Source: Amphiura filiformis (lineage: Eukaryota; Echinodermata; Ophiuroidea; Amphilepidida; Amphiuridae). From it: a stretch of 64,000 nucleotides of DNA. The notes beneath the pieces were generated by a model that saw only the letters and a program-made list of their open reading frames with translations, ran no database searches and was not told the DNA's origin. This document shows positions 24,832 to 44,400 of the stretch, one piece after another. The position numbers and the translations under genes are program-made. Numbering within the stretch: the first letter of the stretch is position 1; the number at the start of each line of letters is the position of its first letter. The DNA lies in NCBI RefSeq assembly GCF_039555335.1, contig NC_092642.1, positions 16,397,208-16,461,207 of the forward strand, written 5' to 3'.

Positions 24832-25194
24832 TGTGCAATTTTGAGTAGGCTATAATTGAGATGGTAATACTAATCAACGCCAATTTAACAAATGTTACTT
24901 GGCTCGATTAAGTAACGCAGGGATGCAAGACATTTCTATATCCATGGGTAACTACTGATTATTAAAAATGGAGTTCGCAGTTGTGAAATCGCAAACATTT
25001 ATTTCTTATTTCTACCTGTATGTGCTCTATCTCATGATTTTCATACATTTTCGTGTCCTGTAATAATTTTGATGAAACTCAAAGACGATCACTATATATC
25101 CATGTTATCTGCCCGGTTATCTGTTGATGGATACATTTCTTTAACAATTATCAAGTGAATATATACCTAGATTACTTCCTTGACCTACCTTGAC
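24832..25194. other. Intergenic, nothing recognised
   Basis: No coding or repeat signal noticed between the foldback element and the LINE fragment. Confidence 0.45.
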
Positions 25195-25755
25195 CTAAGG
25201 CGTCGGCACGGATGCTGATGCACTCTGCCTTGCCATCTGATCCATGGTGAATCCATGCCATGCCACTCGGTCTTTGGCCAGCCTTCCTGCTGCTGCTACG
25301 GAGGTGATGTTTCGAGCTAGGCAGTCTGATTTAATAGTGTCCATCCATCTTTTGGGAGGTCTTCCTCGTGGTCTTTTTCCATGTACATTGCCCTCTAGCA
25401 AAATTCTGGGGTATCTGTCGTTGACCATTCGCTGTACGTGGCCAAAGAATCGGATCCTTTTTTGTGTGATTTTATCGATGACTGTGTGCTTCAGCCCAAG
25501 TGTGTCCCGTATTATGGTGTTACGTATTTTGTCCAGACGTGATACACCCGTGATCTTCCTCAAGCACATCATTTCAAAGACTAGGAGGCGATTTTCATCT
25601 TCTTTCTTAATGGTCCAGGTCTCAGCTCCATACATTAGGATGGAAAGTACTAGGACCCTGTATAGCTCGATCCTGGTGGCCCATTGAATGTCCTTGGCAT
25701 TCCATATACTGTGAAGTCTTTGGACCGCTCCTAATGCTTTCCCTATTCTGTGCTA
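25195..25755 (-). mobile_element. LINE fragment, ORF2 carboxy-terminal region
   Basis: The frame carries YRVLVLSILMYGAETW, then LLVFEMMCLRKITGVSR, RIRFFGHVQRM and HGKRPRGRPPKRW. This is the highly conserved tail found downstream of the reverse transcriptase in RTE-like LINEs, often annotated as craniofacial development protein 2-like. It is open over about 185 codons and lacks the endonuclease and catalytic domains. It ends close to the element's 3' end at 25195. The clade is inferred by recognition. Confidence 0.85.
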
Positions 25756-25818
25756 GATTACTTCATATACCAAAAATAAGAGTTCTATACTTTGACCACT
25801 ATATGACGTACGAAGCCG

Positions 25819-25943
25819 GTCGAGTGCAGATCCGTCAGAACACGCTTTTCAATACGGAATAAATGCTAACCTCATTGTGACATCATCCAAGCAGAAAGTT
25901 CATTTTCATTGAAAAAGCGTTATCCAACGGATCTGCAGTGGAC
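25819..25943. mobile_element. Small foldback element, ctgcagatccgt family
   Basis: The ends gtcgagtgcagatccgtc and aacggatctgcagtggac are inverted, with acacgcttttca and tgaaaaagcgtt inside them. Fragments of the same family lie at 4245-4316 and 10100-10165. Confidence 0.8.
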
Positions 25944-25959
25944 TATTCTGGTACAGTTA

Positions 25960-26700
25960 TGGGCAAAAAGCCCTAGCCATCAGTTTCACTCAAAAAACCT
26001 GAAACTGGTGAGAAAGACCTGAAAAAGCATGTGAATGAAGGCAAAGAAGCCCCAAAACAGGCTGAAAACAAATAAAAACACAGAAATTCGGACTTATAAA
26101 AAACCTGAATTCAGGCTAAAACCTGATAAGTGGCATCTCTGCCCTAGCCTGAATCCTTCAGGCCTCTAAATAGCGGTGTCTTTTTTACCCACAATCCTTC
26201 ACGTGACCATCAGCACAACCCGATGACCAGAGGAGGCTTAAAGGCATTCCTACAATGCACTATGATTGGGAAATTTGATCAATATAACCTAATTTTAAAG
26301 GCAAAGTCCCCATTGCCACACACACAAAATGGTAATTTTAAAACTGCAGCCAATGAGCTAATAGTTGAGACTTATGACTGATATTTGATTTTCTTACAGG
26401 AAACATTCATATTGTCCCACTGCATTAATTTTATTCCTAAGTCTCGATGTTTTGAATGTTAAATAATAGGATGAAAACACCAGATATTTGCACACAATCC
26501 TAATGCAAGGTATGATCAACTGTACCACATTTGTACAAAAGCCAGACATACAAGGTCAGAAACCCCATTGGGTTGTGGGAATGTCTTTAAACATCCTCTG
26601 CCCGATGACTGTGCGTAGATGTTAAAGCCCTGGAGGATTTTGTCTAACAAAAGCCCAGGGGCCTCTCAAGTTTCACAGGTATGCTAGACAGTAAAATGAA
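25960..26700. other. Intergenic, nothing recognised
   Basis: No conserved coding block, TIR pair or tandem unit was seen. Confidence 0.45.
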
Positions 26701-26708
26701 TAAAAATA

Positions 26709-27404
26709 AGGGGTTAACCCATCACTAATTGCATTAAATTGCCATTTAATCACCATTCATTTCAGAAAAGCATATTTAATTATAACACATCAAAAGTCCC
26801 AAAAACTCCTAGTGGAACAGTGCCTAATTTGCATAAATCCACTTAAAATGCAGGGGTGAAATTTCAAAGTTAGTCAAATCTTGTTAAGAACCATACCAAT
26901 GTATTGCTCTCCTCAGAAGGATTCAGAAAAGGTATAGTTTGACCAGTCCCCAACATTATAGTTCTGAATAAGCAAGAAGGTCAAAGGTCAAATTTTGGAA
27001 CCACCGGCCATTTACAATTGAAATATGGTCCAATTTTAATCCAACTGGTTTCAAATTGTTCCTTTGGCAAAAATAAATCGAAATGATAAAAGTTGCATTG
27101 TTTTGTTACATAGGTAACAGCACAAAATAGGTCTAGGTCAACACAGCTCAATGGGATTTGACCTTTGCTTTGGCAAGCGGAACAATATGAGACTTATTTT
27201 ATCAAAATCAAAATCTTTTATTTTTTGTCCCCTGTGGAGTTCCAAATTTTGAAATTTGACCTTTTCCCTATAACTCAAGAAATTTACCAGATATGTGAAA
27301 CTATTTTTCAGCAAGATTTGACCAAATTACATATTTCACCCCAGCATAAGAGGCCATTTTGGATTTATGCAAATTAGGCACTGTTCCACCACTTGGGATT
27401 TTTG
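26709..27404. repeat. Foldback repeat family A, copy 2
   Basis: It matches 111-1258 over most of its length (ggggttaaccc at the left, ttggatttatgcaaattagg at the right). It lacks the nested element, so it preserves the empty site. The right terminus is cut short at about 27404, and G-rich low-complexity sequence follows. Confidence 0.75.
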
Positions 27405-27749
27405 ACTAGCCTTAGTGTACACTAAAGGGGGGGGGCAAACTTTTGTGATATTTTGCGATATGAAAAGGACCCATGAAAAGATATTTGGACCCCTCTATAC
27501 ACCAAAAGTCAAATTTTCAGCCAAATCTAATAACTTTCCCCCAAATTATTGGACATTTTTGACCACGGCAGAGAGGCAAAATTTGGCAATTTTCTGAAAA
27601 GAGAGAACATTTTGGACAAATGACCCATCCATTATATATCAAAATTGGCTTAGAAAAACGGGTAATTGATATATCAAAAGGCCGAAAATGCCACCAAAGT
27701 TTGCGGCACATCCATGTGTGGGCATTTGTACTAAGTATCCCCAAGGCCT

Positions 27750-28160
27750 AGCAGTCTTATGCCCAGGGCTTTTTTAAGGCTTTTTTTTTGTTTAGTAAAT
27801 AATGTAAGCAAGTGGCTACAAAATCAGGTTAAATCACAAAATATACCTTTTTTTGCCAAATGTTTTAGAGTCTGAGAATAACCTTTTTATTTGGTTTTAA
27901 AGGTAATATGATGTATTGTTGGTCGAAGCAGCAACAAAAAAATGTCGTTCACAGCATCTTGCGAATGGTATTGAGCTTTAGCAAAAATTAGGGCTGAAAC
28001 AACAACACTTTTGGGCTGAAACAACAACACTTTTGTAAAACGTACATAACTCATTAACAACAATAAATTAAGCAGGTTTTCAAAGTATGATTTGTAGAAT
28101 TTACTTTTGCAAAACACCAAAGTGTTATTTTTCAATAATTGATCAGATAATGAAAATTAA
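27750..28160 (+). repeat. Dispersed repeat B, copy 1
   Basis: cgtacataactcattaacaa, then attaagcaggttttcaaagt and agcatcttgcgaatg, recur in inverted orientation at 36520-36780. It lies just downstream of the RPS23 3' end. It is non-coding. Confidence 0.65.
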
Positions 28161-28310
28161 TTTTTTGGCTGCTTCACCAACAATACCTCAGTATAACCTT
28201 AAGCATTGCTTTTGCTCAAATTTGAACCCCATTCACCAAAAGTTGCGACTTCAACATTCACAAAAATACATGACACAGAGGCCAAAATAATTTTTTTCTC
28301 AAGTCAGTTA

Positions 28311-28316
28311 TTTATT
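28311..28316 (-). terminator. RPS23 polyadenylation signal AATAAA
   Basis: AATAAA on the minus strand about 70 bases after the RPS23 stop codon, the expected distance for a short ribosomal-protein 3' UTR. This is a cleavage/polyadenylation signal, not a bacterial-style terminator. Confidence 0.75.
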
Positions 28317-28386
28317 CACCAACTTAAGCCATATTTCACAGACCTTCTTTCTGTATTAACCCAACCCACACCCATGGAAAAGTGTT

Positions 28387-35573
<7,187 letters not shown>

Positions 35574-35605
35574 CTTGCTCTGATTGAGGAATCGAAAAGA
35601 CTGTT
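35574..35605 (-). promoter_or_regulatory. RPS23: RPS23 5' leader with TOP-like start
   Basis: Reading the minus strand, CTTTTCGATTCCTCAATC precedes AGCAAGATGG and the donor GTAAGA. A C followed by an uninterrupted pyrimidine run a few tens of bases before the start is the terminal oligopyrimidine signature of ribosomal-protein mRNAs, which couples translation to growth signalling. The start at 35599 is inferred and gives a 26-nt leader. The placement of exon 1 rests on this context and on codon completion (ATGG + GT). Confidence 0.72.
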
Positions 35606-35743
35606 CCCAGAAATCCTTGCGAGAAGTGCGCCTCCTGCTGTCGAAATAAAAACATGTTGACCTTTCTTCACGTGATTGGACGCAGTTTGACGTTTTGGTT
35701 GTTGGCTTGTCGCCCAAATCATACAAGGGTACACGATGTATTG

Positions 35744-36107
35744 CTAGTATTAATGGCCCGGAGGGGGTACTCCCATGTAAATGGGGTATGGGTATGTGCG
35801 GCGGTCAAGGGTCCCTTTTTCAGGCTCCCCGGCAGTTAAGTTAAGACCCACATTTGGATCATGCTCCAGTTCTTTGCGCCTCAAACTCTGGCAATTGTAG
35901 CTCTTTAGCCAAAATGTTGACAATTTTGGAATTTCTTAGCTCCAAAGCCTATAATTTGGCCCAATTTTAGTTCACAAGACCTACCAAAAATGATAAAATT
36001 TCAGTTCATCAAGCCCCTATTTTTCCGAAAATCAGTTCTTAGTTCCCAAAGTTCGGCGCGCCGCACATCCCTACCAAAATTTCAGTTGAGTGCCCCCGGG
36101 ATTAATG
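35744..36107. mobile_element. Foldback element with cccgg-rich ends
   Basis: attaatggcccggagggggt at the left and gagtgcccccgggattaat at the right are an inverted pair. gggtatgtgcggcgg near 35790 and ggcgcgccgcacatccc near 36055 are also inverted. A related GC-rich end occurs at 36785-36880. Confidence 0.65.
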
Positions 36108-36247
36108 GTAGCCTACTATAGTAGACAATTTAAATTTATCATAAGACTATAATCCCTCTGACCATGGAAAACCCACCAATCCTGTTCTGAATCAACAGCT
36201 TCTATCCATGAGAAAATGCCTTTTCTCTGGGCAGGGCTATATGTTGG

Positions 36248-36513
36248 TTGAAGCGGCCAAAAAAAATTTCATTAAAGGTTTGTCTCAAAGCTTGCGCGCG
36301 CATTTGTAAAATCGTGAGATTTGGAAAAAAAAAGAATTTTTTTATTTCAAAAAAAAATAAAAAAGTTTTTTTATAGTTTTTCCAGAAAAATTCGGCGAAA
36401 ATCAGATTTTTTTCTCCAAATACCATGAAAAAAGTCGGGGAAAAAAAATCGCATTTCGCATTTGTTTTCAAACCACTCGTGAGCTTTGAGACAAACCATT
36501 ATTTTTTTTGGCC
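36248..36513. mobile_element. Foldback MITE, ggccaaaaaaaa ends
   Basis: The left arm has ggccaaaaaaaatttc then ggtttgtctcaaagctt. The right arm has gagctttgagacaaacc then tttttttggcc. A related end lies near 45195-45230. Confidence 0.75.
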
Positions 36514-36519
36514 TTGATC

Positions 36520-36780
36520 TAAATCAATATATATCATTGAAAAACAACACCTTGATGTTTTGCAAACATATACTTTGAAAACTTGCTTGATTTATTGTTG
36601 TTAATGAGTTATGTACGTTTTACAAAACTCAAGAACCACAGGACCTACAAAAGTATATCTGTGAAATCTTCTACACGCTCGCTATGAAACGATCAATGCA
36701 ATTTTTGCCAAAGCTCACTAACGTTCGCAAGATGCTGTGAACTACAAAATGGCAACATTTTAAAATAGTTACTAAACTTT
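36520..36780 (-). repeat. Dispersed repeat B, copy 2
   Basis: Inverted relative of 27750-28160, sharing ttgttgttaatgagttatgt, acgttttacaaaact and cgcaagatgctgtga. Confidence 0.65.
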
Positions 36781-37629
36781 AAGGTAGAGAGCCCGGGGGG
36801 GGGGGGCACTCAACTTTAGTGACGGGTATGTGCGGCCTACCTGGGCGGTGCGGCGGCGCGAAGCCAGGGGCCTATCGGGTACAAAACTGAATACGTTATT
36901 CAAAAAAAAAGAAGATGTACACAAAAATTCATGTCAAAATTCACTTCACCCCCTTTGACCTGCCAAAAAGCTTGCCAAAATATTTGAGCCTAGGCCTACC
37001 TGTACATGTATCTCACAGCCAGTTTCGAAAAGAGTATAGGGTGTTAACCCCTGACTGTTCCCAACCTGTCCCTGTGTTCAAATATGGACCCCAATGGAAA
37101 TAAGAGAGGCTTTCTTGGGTTATCCAGGGTTGTCAAAACCCGAACAAAGCAAATCAAATTAGTAAATTAGGGCCTACTATTGTCTAAATTGTCTAAATTT
37201 TTTTTTATTACAACCTGTATAATTTAAAATGTTTGTGTGTTCTGCGTGCATTCTTTATGATGAAAATTTTCACACGGTCTGCACAATTTCTTTACACTCA
37301 CCAGTACCAATCAAAATTTGACTTTTTATAAGAGTCTGACGGCAGAACTATTAGAAGGTCAGGGGGTCATAAAATTTCCAACCCGAAATAGCTGGGGGGG
37401 GGGAATATAGCCCGTAGTTCAAGATAGGCGGTCCGATGAAAAAAATTGCTCTTATAGGGCTCACATCTTTGCAATAATTTAAGGGCTGTGTGAATAATTT
37501 TGAGCCCGGATATGGTAAAATTGGGGGAAAGATTTTTTTTGTCGAGGGGGCGGGAGCAAGCACGTTTTTGGAGTGGTCCAAGAAGTGGGGGCAAGCCGTG
37601 GCACCGGGACACCTTTTGAATAACACGCT

Positions 37630-37975
37630 TTAAAGGAGTATTTCGTGATCCTAGCATCCTCTATTTATGTCATTTTTCATTAGATAAAAAAAAAAAAAAC
37701 CTATTCCCAAAATTTCAGTTGATTCAGATTTTGCGTTCGCGAGTTATGCATGATTATGTGTATTACACTGCTCCATAGACAATGCGTTGTAATTTCGTTC
37801 TGGTGCACCAGAACGAAATTCAAATTTCACGATATCTTTGCTAAACGAATTAATCTGCAAGAAATATTTTGTACATAAACATTATGTAGCCAGAGGTTTC
37901 CAGTGATATAAAAATCTCAACTTTTTTGAGAAAAGTGGGGGATGAGGCTGTGGATCACGAAATGCCCCTTAAAAA
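37630..37975. mobile_element. Foldback MITE between RPS23 and ATP6AP1
   Basis: ggagtatttcgtgatcc at the left and ggatcacgaaatgcccc at the right form imperfect inverted ends. It contains the 30-bp palindrome at 37791-37820. It lies in the intergenic region upstream of the ATP6AP1 start. Confidence 0.7.
37791..37820. repeat. Perfect 30-bp palindrome
   Basis: aatttcgttctggtg is followed directly by caccagaacgaaatt, its exact complement with no spacer. Confidence 0.9.
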
Positions 37976-38313
37976 GGCTTTGGGTTGGGAACCAAAAAAA
38001 AGTGGCACAAAGATTTTTTGGCAGACCGAGAGGGTGGCAAGCGATTTTTGACAGACTGAGGGGGAAAATCAATTTTGGCACGCCATTTAAACAATATACC
38101 CCCTTCCCCGGGGGGTCATAATTATTGAAAACCGGGATTGCACAGCCATCAAGTCGGCAATCCCTTTTAAAGGGATTTTTACAGGCCTGGCAGTGGCAGC
38201 CCTTTTGTGACGATTTGGGCGTTTTATTTGGCAAAACTGCGCTAATTGATTGACCTGCACTGCACCTGACTCCATACGTCGGAAACCAGTCCTGTTTTGG
38301 TTGCGAAAATTAC

Positions 38314-38400
38314 ATGAAAACTAAAGATGGAGATGCGGAAATCGTACAGTTTGTGCCTCTTCTTGGTGATTTTACTGCCCTGCCTAGGATTTGCAAGTGA
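38314..38400 (+). promoter_or_regulatory. Overlapping upstream ORF in ATP6AP1 exon 1
   Basis: An ATG 13 bases before the main start opens a 28-codon frame ending at 38400, inside the signal-peptide coding region in a different frame. Its context (ttacATGa) is weak, while the main start (aaagATGG) is strong. Scanning ribosomes could skip it or be partly diverted by it. Whether the mRNA begins upstream of 38314 is not visible. Confidence 0.5.
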
Positions 38401-41400
38401 CCAAGTCCCTTTTATTGCTTGGTCTAGCACAAAGTAAGCTAATGAATCATCATCATAAATGATTATCATTGATCATAATAAAAACCAATGTAAAAATCAG
38501 TGTGATGTTTTAATTAATATCCGTGCATGCATTGCATGCATGCATGATATTTATTCAGATATATTTTAGAGAGAGCTCTAAAATACAGGTTTACATTTCA
38601 CTAAAGTTTTTTTTTTTTAATTTCTGTGTTTCGGGTACGCGCTGGTGAATTGCGATCGCGTAGAAGTGACAAGGTAAGCCTACTACGCGCCCGCCAAAGT
38701 GCAAAGACCAAAATGGGTCAGCAAGCTTGTTAAGTGCATTGATCAGCCAAGCAGCGTGATTGTTTATTGCTTTTGCATTTATGCTCGTGTACGCGATACG
38801 CACAGGCACGACCACAAAAGTTAAAAAAAAAAAAACTTTATCTTACATTATCTTGCTGTATTTCAGCTATAGTAAAATTCCAATTGAATGAACGCAGCTT
38901 TGAACAGCTGCACTCGATCCAACCGCGATCATTATATTGCGTATTTCAAACTACAACGCGAACGCACGACCTTGGATACAATGCTAACCAATCACGAGTG
39001 CGTTGGCATGGTTGGATTCACTTCCGCGTTACTCACGCACAGCCGCACACCAGGGTAGGGACAGGCACATCTGAGCGAGGGCGCTATTTATTTTACTTGA
39101 TTATAAAGCCCTATGTAAATCTGTGCCATTTTGTGCCACTGAAAACACCATTTTTGGAGAAAATGATGAATAAAACCAAAATTAATCTGTTTCAGATGCT
39201 CTAGTTTGCATTGACAACAGATTCAATGCTTTAGGAAGCAGAATGCAACATTGACTTCACTTTTGAATATTTTTTTCTGTGAGATATGCCTTGGTGAAAA
39301 TCACCGTTTTGGTCAAAAAAGGGGTCGAAAAGGGGCATTTTTGGGAAAAAATTCTATTTTGACCCAAAATTCATCTTCTGACAAAAGGGAAACATGGTTT
39401 GACAAAAACTTTCATCCTTTTCACATAACAATTCCAGTTCACTTATTTGCTGGGAGAAAGCACTTTTTTGTTATCGCTTGGGAAAAATCATTGTTTTTGC
39501 CTAAAATGGGCCCAAAATGGCCGAAAAATGGCAAAATTTGACCAAAATTAGCACAAAAATCATGTTTTTACCACCTTAAAATTTGAATTTTCATACAAAA
39601 TTTCACAGATGTGTTGAAAATGATAACATACATAATATTCAACAAAAATTAGATTAAATTACAGTGAAAACAAAAAAAAAATTGACAGGGGGCACAAAAT
39701 TATCAAGTCCCCCATGCACTCCTATGGCAAGTCTTATCAGAGAAAATGGCCCAATGTTCCGACAGTAATTTCGTCATAACTTCACTTAGCAATACAGTAG
39801 AAGATTGGTTTTGGTGTCAAATTGTTTCTGAGAAGTTCTCTCTTGCAATAAATAACAATTCATGTTAATAGAATTAATTTGAAATTTTTATGCCTGTCCC
39901 GGCGCACACGCTGGCGTACATCGCGCAGTGTACGCAAAAATTCGTCACGCTATTGAAAGCTGCGTTCATTCAATTGGAATTCCCACTATAGTGTCATAGG
40001 TAGATAACCTGTTTTTTTTTCTGAGGACAATACAAATACGTATTAAATCTTTTCATGACTTCAGTGATGCGACCTGTCCGCCCGGCCTGTCCCCCGGCCC
40101 GGGCCTGTCCGCTCTCGATGCCTGATGGCCATCATTTTTATTCACCATGTCCATGTCCATTGAAGTGAGACTGAGAAAGAATTGAATAAATGCGTGTTCA
40201 TCACAACAGAGATTAATACAATAGAAATTAATACAATAGAAATTAATACAATAGAAATTAATACAATAGAAATTAATACAATAGAAATTAATACAATAGA
40301 AATTAATACAATAGAAATTAATACAATAGAAATTAATACAATAGAAATTAATACAATAGAAATTAGCATCTCATGACATGATGAATGCGCAACCAATCTA
40401 TAGAAATAAGAAAACCCACTTTTAGCATTGAATTTGAATGCATTTTGATACCATTTTAGAGTATGACATGAAAACAAAGTACTCAATTTTCAAAAAACAA
40501 AACATCGTGCAAAATTTTTTTTTTTAGGTCGCTGGTAACCAGTATTTCAAAAAAGGGTGTAGCTTTGAATTGATGTGATGGGATTCAATTTTATTCAATA
40601 TCTATGCTGACCAACAACAGATCGTTCTACGGTTATGGCCCGAGATTGCCTAGAAGGCATTGAGGCAAACAGCATGCATGTGAAATGATCGAGAATGAAA
40701 AAATAGTTATAGTTATGAAATCCTAGCACAAATAAATCATCTTCATTCAATTGTGCTCTCTGTAAAGCAAGTAGAAATAGCTTGTCAACTTTCAACATGG
40801 GAACACGTTATGAAGTATCTAATTAGTGAAAAGATGTAGCTCAGTGGCCGGCCAACAAAAAGGAATTGTCTGAAGTAGGCCCTATAGTAGGAACATGATT
40901 TTCTCTCTGAATTGGCCATATTTTTACGTGTAAGAATATCAATCGCATTATCATGTTCACTCTAGCCTAAGTTTGGGCCCTATTTGACTCATTGGAACGT
41001 TCGAAAGGACCCCCGTGACTGTCAAGGTAAAATGAATCAAGTATAGGTTTTTTTTTAAAATTTCGGGCACCCGGGCAGGGTATTTCCTGCCCGGGTAATG
41101 TAATCATACTCGGCAGTGGGGTTTGACTCCCACCCTTTTATTTTACCCCCCCCTTTTATTGAGGCACCCTTTATACTGAAAATTCCTGACCCCCACGCTT
41201 TTTACTGAGGCACCCTTTTTACTGAGGCACCCTTTATACTGAAAATTCATGACCCCACCACTTTTTGCTTTTTCCGCTATTTGTAAACATTGACAAAGTC
41301 ACACGCAAGTTGGTTAAATCAAGTATGCCGAATTCTGCACCTATTTCACACGTGCGAGTCTGATGTTTTTCTCTCCATTAAGTTGATACATTACGTGAAC

Positions 41401-44400
41401 AATGCAAATTATATGTGAAAAACTACTACTGTACTGTATAATACAATAAGCATTTTAATGAATAGCTGTACTTTTATGGCGTTCAAATGTTTTTCTTCTC
41501 ATGAAACTTGACGTGCGCTGTGTTGACAGCGACTATATCCTACTTCTTCTGTGCTGCTTCGTTCAATCAATTATGCATGATTATGACGTCACTCATATAC
41601 GATCAGTTTAAAGAAAAATAACATGTCATGGAAAATCTGACATTTGCATATGACGTATGTGTTTTGGCAGGGCTTCCGGGAGGATATTGTGTACATTACG
41701 ATGGACACTCGACAAGCGCTAGCCTGCATCAAATGGAATTTTATCTTGCGACATGGTGTGCGAGTTTTGGCGATTTTTCTTGGAACTATGATTATTTTAT
41801 CATTCAATAAAAATATACTGTAAGTTGGAAGAAGCCCCACACTTTTTATTTTAATCCCACGCTTTATATCATTCCACGCTTTTTACCCAAAAGTTTAAAC
41901 CCCACGCTTTCACCAATTTTCAGAATTTCGAACCGCACGCATTAAAAAGCGTGGACTGCCGAAAGTGTGGTAATCTAAGTCTTGGGCGGTACCATAAACC
42001 CACCGAAAATGCCAGCCTTATGTTCAATACATTGAAAATAATTCAAAACCTCATTTTACCTCAAGAATAGCTGCGATGTGTTTAGTCCAATCACAGATAA
42101 TAAATTTGAAATACACAGACACAGTTGCAGGTTGTGGAAAAAGTAATTTGAGTGTAAGGCTGTGACTTTCAATTCAAGTCAACTCAGCGGTGCCGCTCTG
42201 ACATATGAGAACAAAATATGATATTGTAGCGGTACTTAGCGGCTTTTAGAGTCATACCGCTGCTGCTCAGCGGTGTGCCGCTCCGCTTGCAGATAAGTGC
42301 AAGTGGCATGATGAAACGTCACGCCAGAAAGTCTGAAACCAGCATAAGATTTTCTTACATTATAACTTTTTGTGTTGTTATCTTTTCAGTTCTCTTCAAT
42401 CCATTCCTCGGATAGATGCTGGTCACATTGTAAACCAACAGTCACTTCAGCAAGATTACCTGGATGTATTGCCTATGGACCAACCTCACAATCTATTCCT
42501 CATTGTCATGGATAAGGTATTGAAAGGTTTAACCAGTTTCCACCAGACATTTGGATGAGCTTTGTACTTTTGGGCAAGCAATTAAAAAAACGCATTAGCC
42601 TGTACTTAAACCTTTTAATAAAAAATCTCTGATGAGATCAAATAATTCCACAATTTTCTTTAAATATTTTTTAATAAAAACCAAAACTAAAGCCTTTGTG
42701 TCAATAAGAAGGCAATTTCTGATGGATTATTACAGTCTGAAGGTGTAACTTAACGGTCGCCATTTTGATATTTACAAAATCTGAACAGTTCTAAAATAAT
42801 TTTCCATGTGATGGTGTATTACTGCCAGCTTGAATCCCAGGTTGGAATTGCCACGGGTGGACAGGCAGTTACTACATGTAAAATACTGGAGAAATATTGG
42901 ATCCACAACTTCCCCTAATGCTTTTTGAAATCAATCAAAATCAATACTTTGTATTGTAGCCTTGTTTGTTATACACACCTAGATCCATTTATAGCGTCAC
43001 ACATTGCATTCAGTCACACACAGAACGCACTTTGATTCAAATTTTGCCGGGGTTCAAAGCAAAAAAAGTTCAGTAAGTGGCCTACATGAGCGACAAACAA
43101 ACATGATGGAGTTGGTACTCTTTGATTCTACCTCATTGGCCAGAACCTACAACTTTCTTGCAATATACATGATAATTTAGCTTATGGTGTAAATTTGAAA
43201 ATCTACAATTTAGGTTCAAATTGTTCACAGATTTTAAACATGATTCTGATTTATTTGTTTTTATTTCTGTAGTTAAGCATTGATGACATAACAAGGTACA
43301 GCAATGCACACAGCAGCAACCCAGATGGTGGAACACTTACACATCTCAAGGTATGTATCTTCATTGGACTATTACATTTGTAGGGCTGTTGTTGGCAATA
43401 TTGTCGACAAAGCAATTTTCCCGATTGTCGACAAGCATGGAGTGATTGAGTTGAGTTGAGTGATTGGTTGAGTTGGTATGGAATGACCCACATATAGCCT
43501 TTATGTCATCTTGCTTTGTGCATTTACCAAATCCAATATTATTGTTTCTTGCTGTAAATTATGTCTTATTTTCTGTGTGAACTTTTATTACTGTATTTTC
43601 AGAATGCTATGCAATCTTCAGCCTCACAACTGGTACTTCCAGCTGCAGAAACCATTGACCTTGAGGATGACCTAAGGTCAAGGGTCAGTGGTCAGGTTGT
43701 TGAGCTTGCAAGTCCATCACTGAAAGATCTCAAGTTGGATAGTACAAAGTCAAATTTGATTATAATAAGGTTGGATTCTTCTCCCAGGTGAGTTGGTAGG
43801 AAATGAGGTTTATCTAGTTTTTAAAAATTAATAATAATAAAAAAAAAAATTGGCCCAAGGAAAAAAAAAGTGTTTTTTTTTTTTCTGGCCATGCGTTTTG
43901 AGTTGGGCGATGTAATGTTACATGTTTTCATGAGATGAAAATTGCATGTTTTTTGTTTAGATATGAATATCTTTCACATATTATACCCAACATATATAAA
44001 AGTATGCATTTTCTGGCTGCAAATGAACCAAGGAATCCAGAAATGCACTTTAAAATGACACAGGGTGTAACACTAAGGAGTTATGAAACTGAAAATACCA
44101 AATATTTTAGGGGAAAAATGTAAAATTTGACAAATTAAAAAAAAAGTTAGCTTCACCCCACATATTTAAAAGTTCCATATTGGAATTCCTCTCAGTCAGA
44201 GCTTTAAATACATAACATCATAGGGTTCAATAAAATTAAAATGATTTTGCGCCAGCCTCTTTCAAGGCATATTTTCCCATTGACTTCAATGTGTAACCCG
44301 AACGGAAAATAAAATATGCAAAATTGCTTCTCAAAGCAAATTAAATTACCTGGAATATGATTGTATGGTGTTATAGTATGCAGTTTAAAGTGAATTGTAA

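Noticed and set aside
38767-39204. 145-codon frame in ATP6AP1 intron 1
   Set aside because: Crosses the terminus of a TIR element and shows no transposase motif.
40142-40486. Repeat-encoding frames (LISIV and INTIE)
   Set aside because: Produced by the 15-bp minisatellite on both strands.
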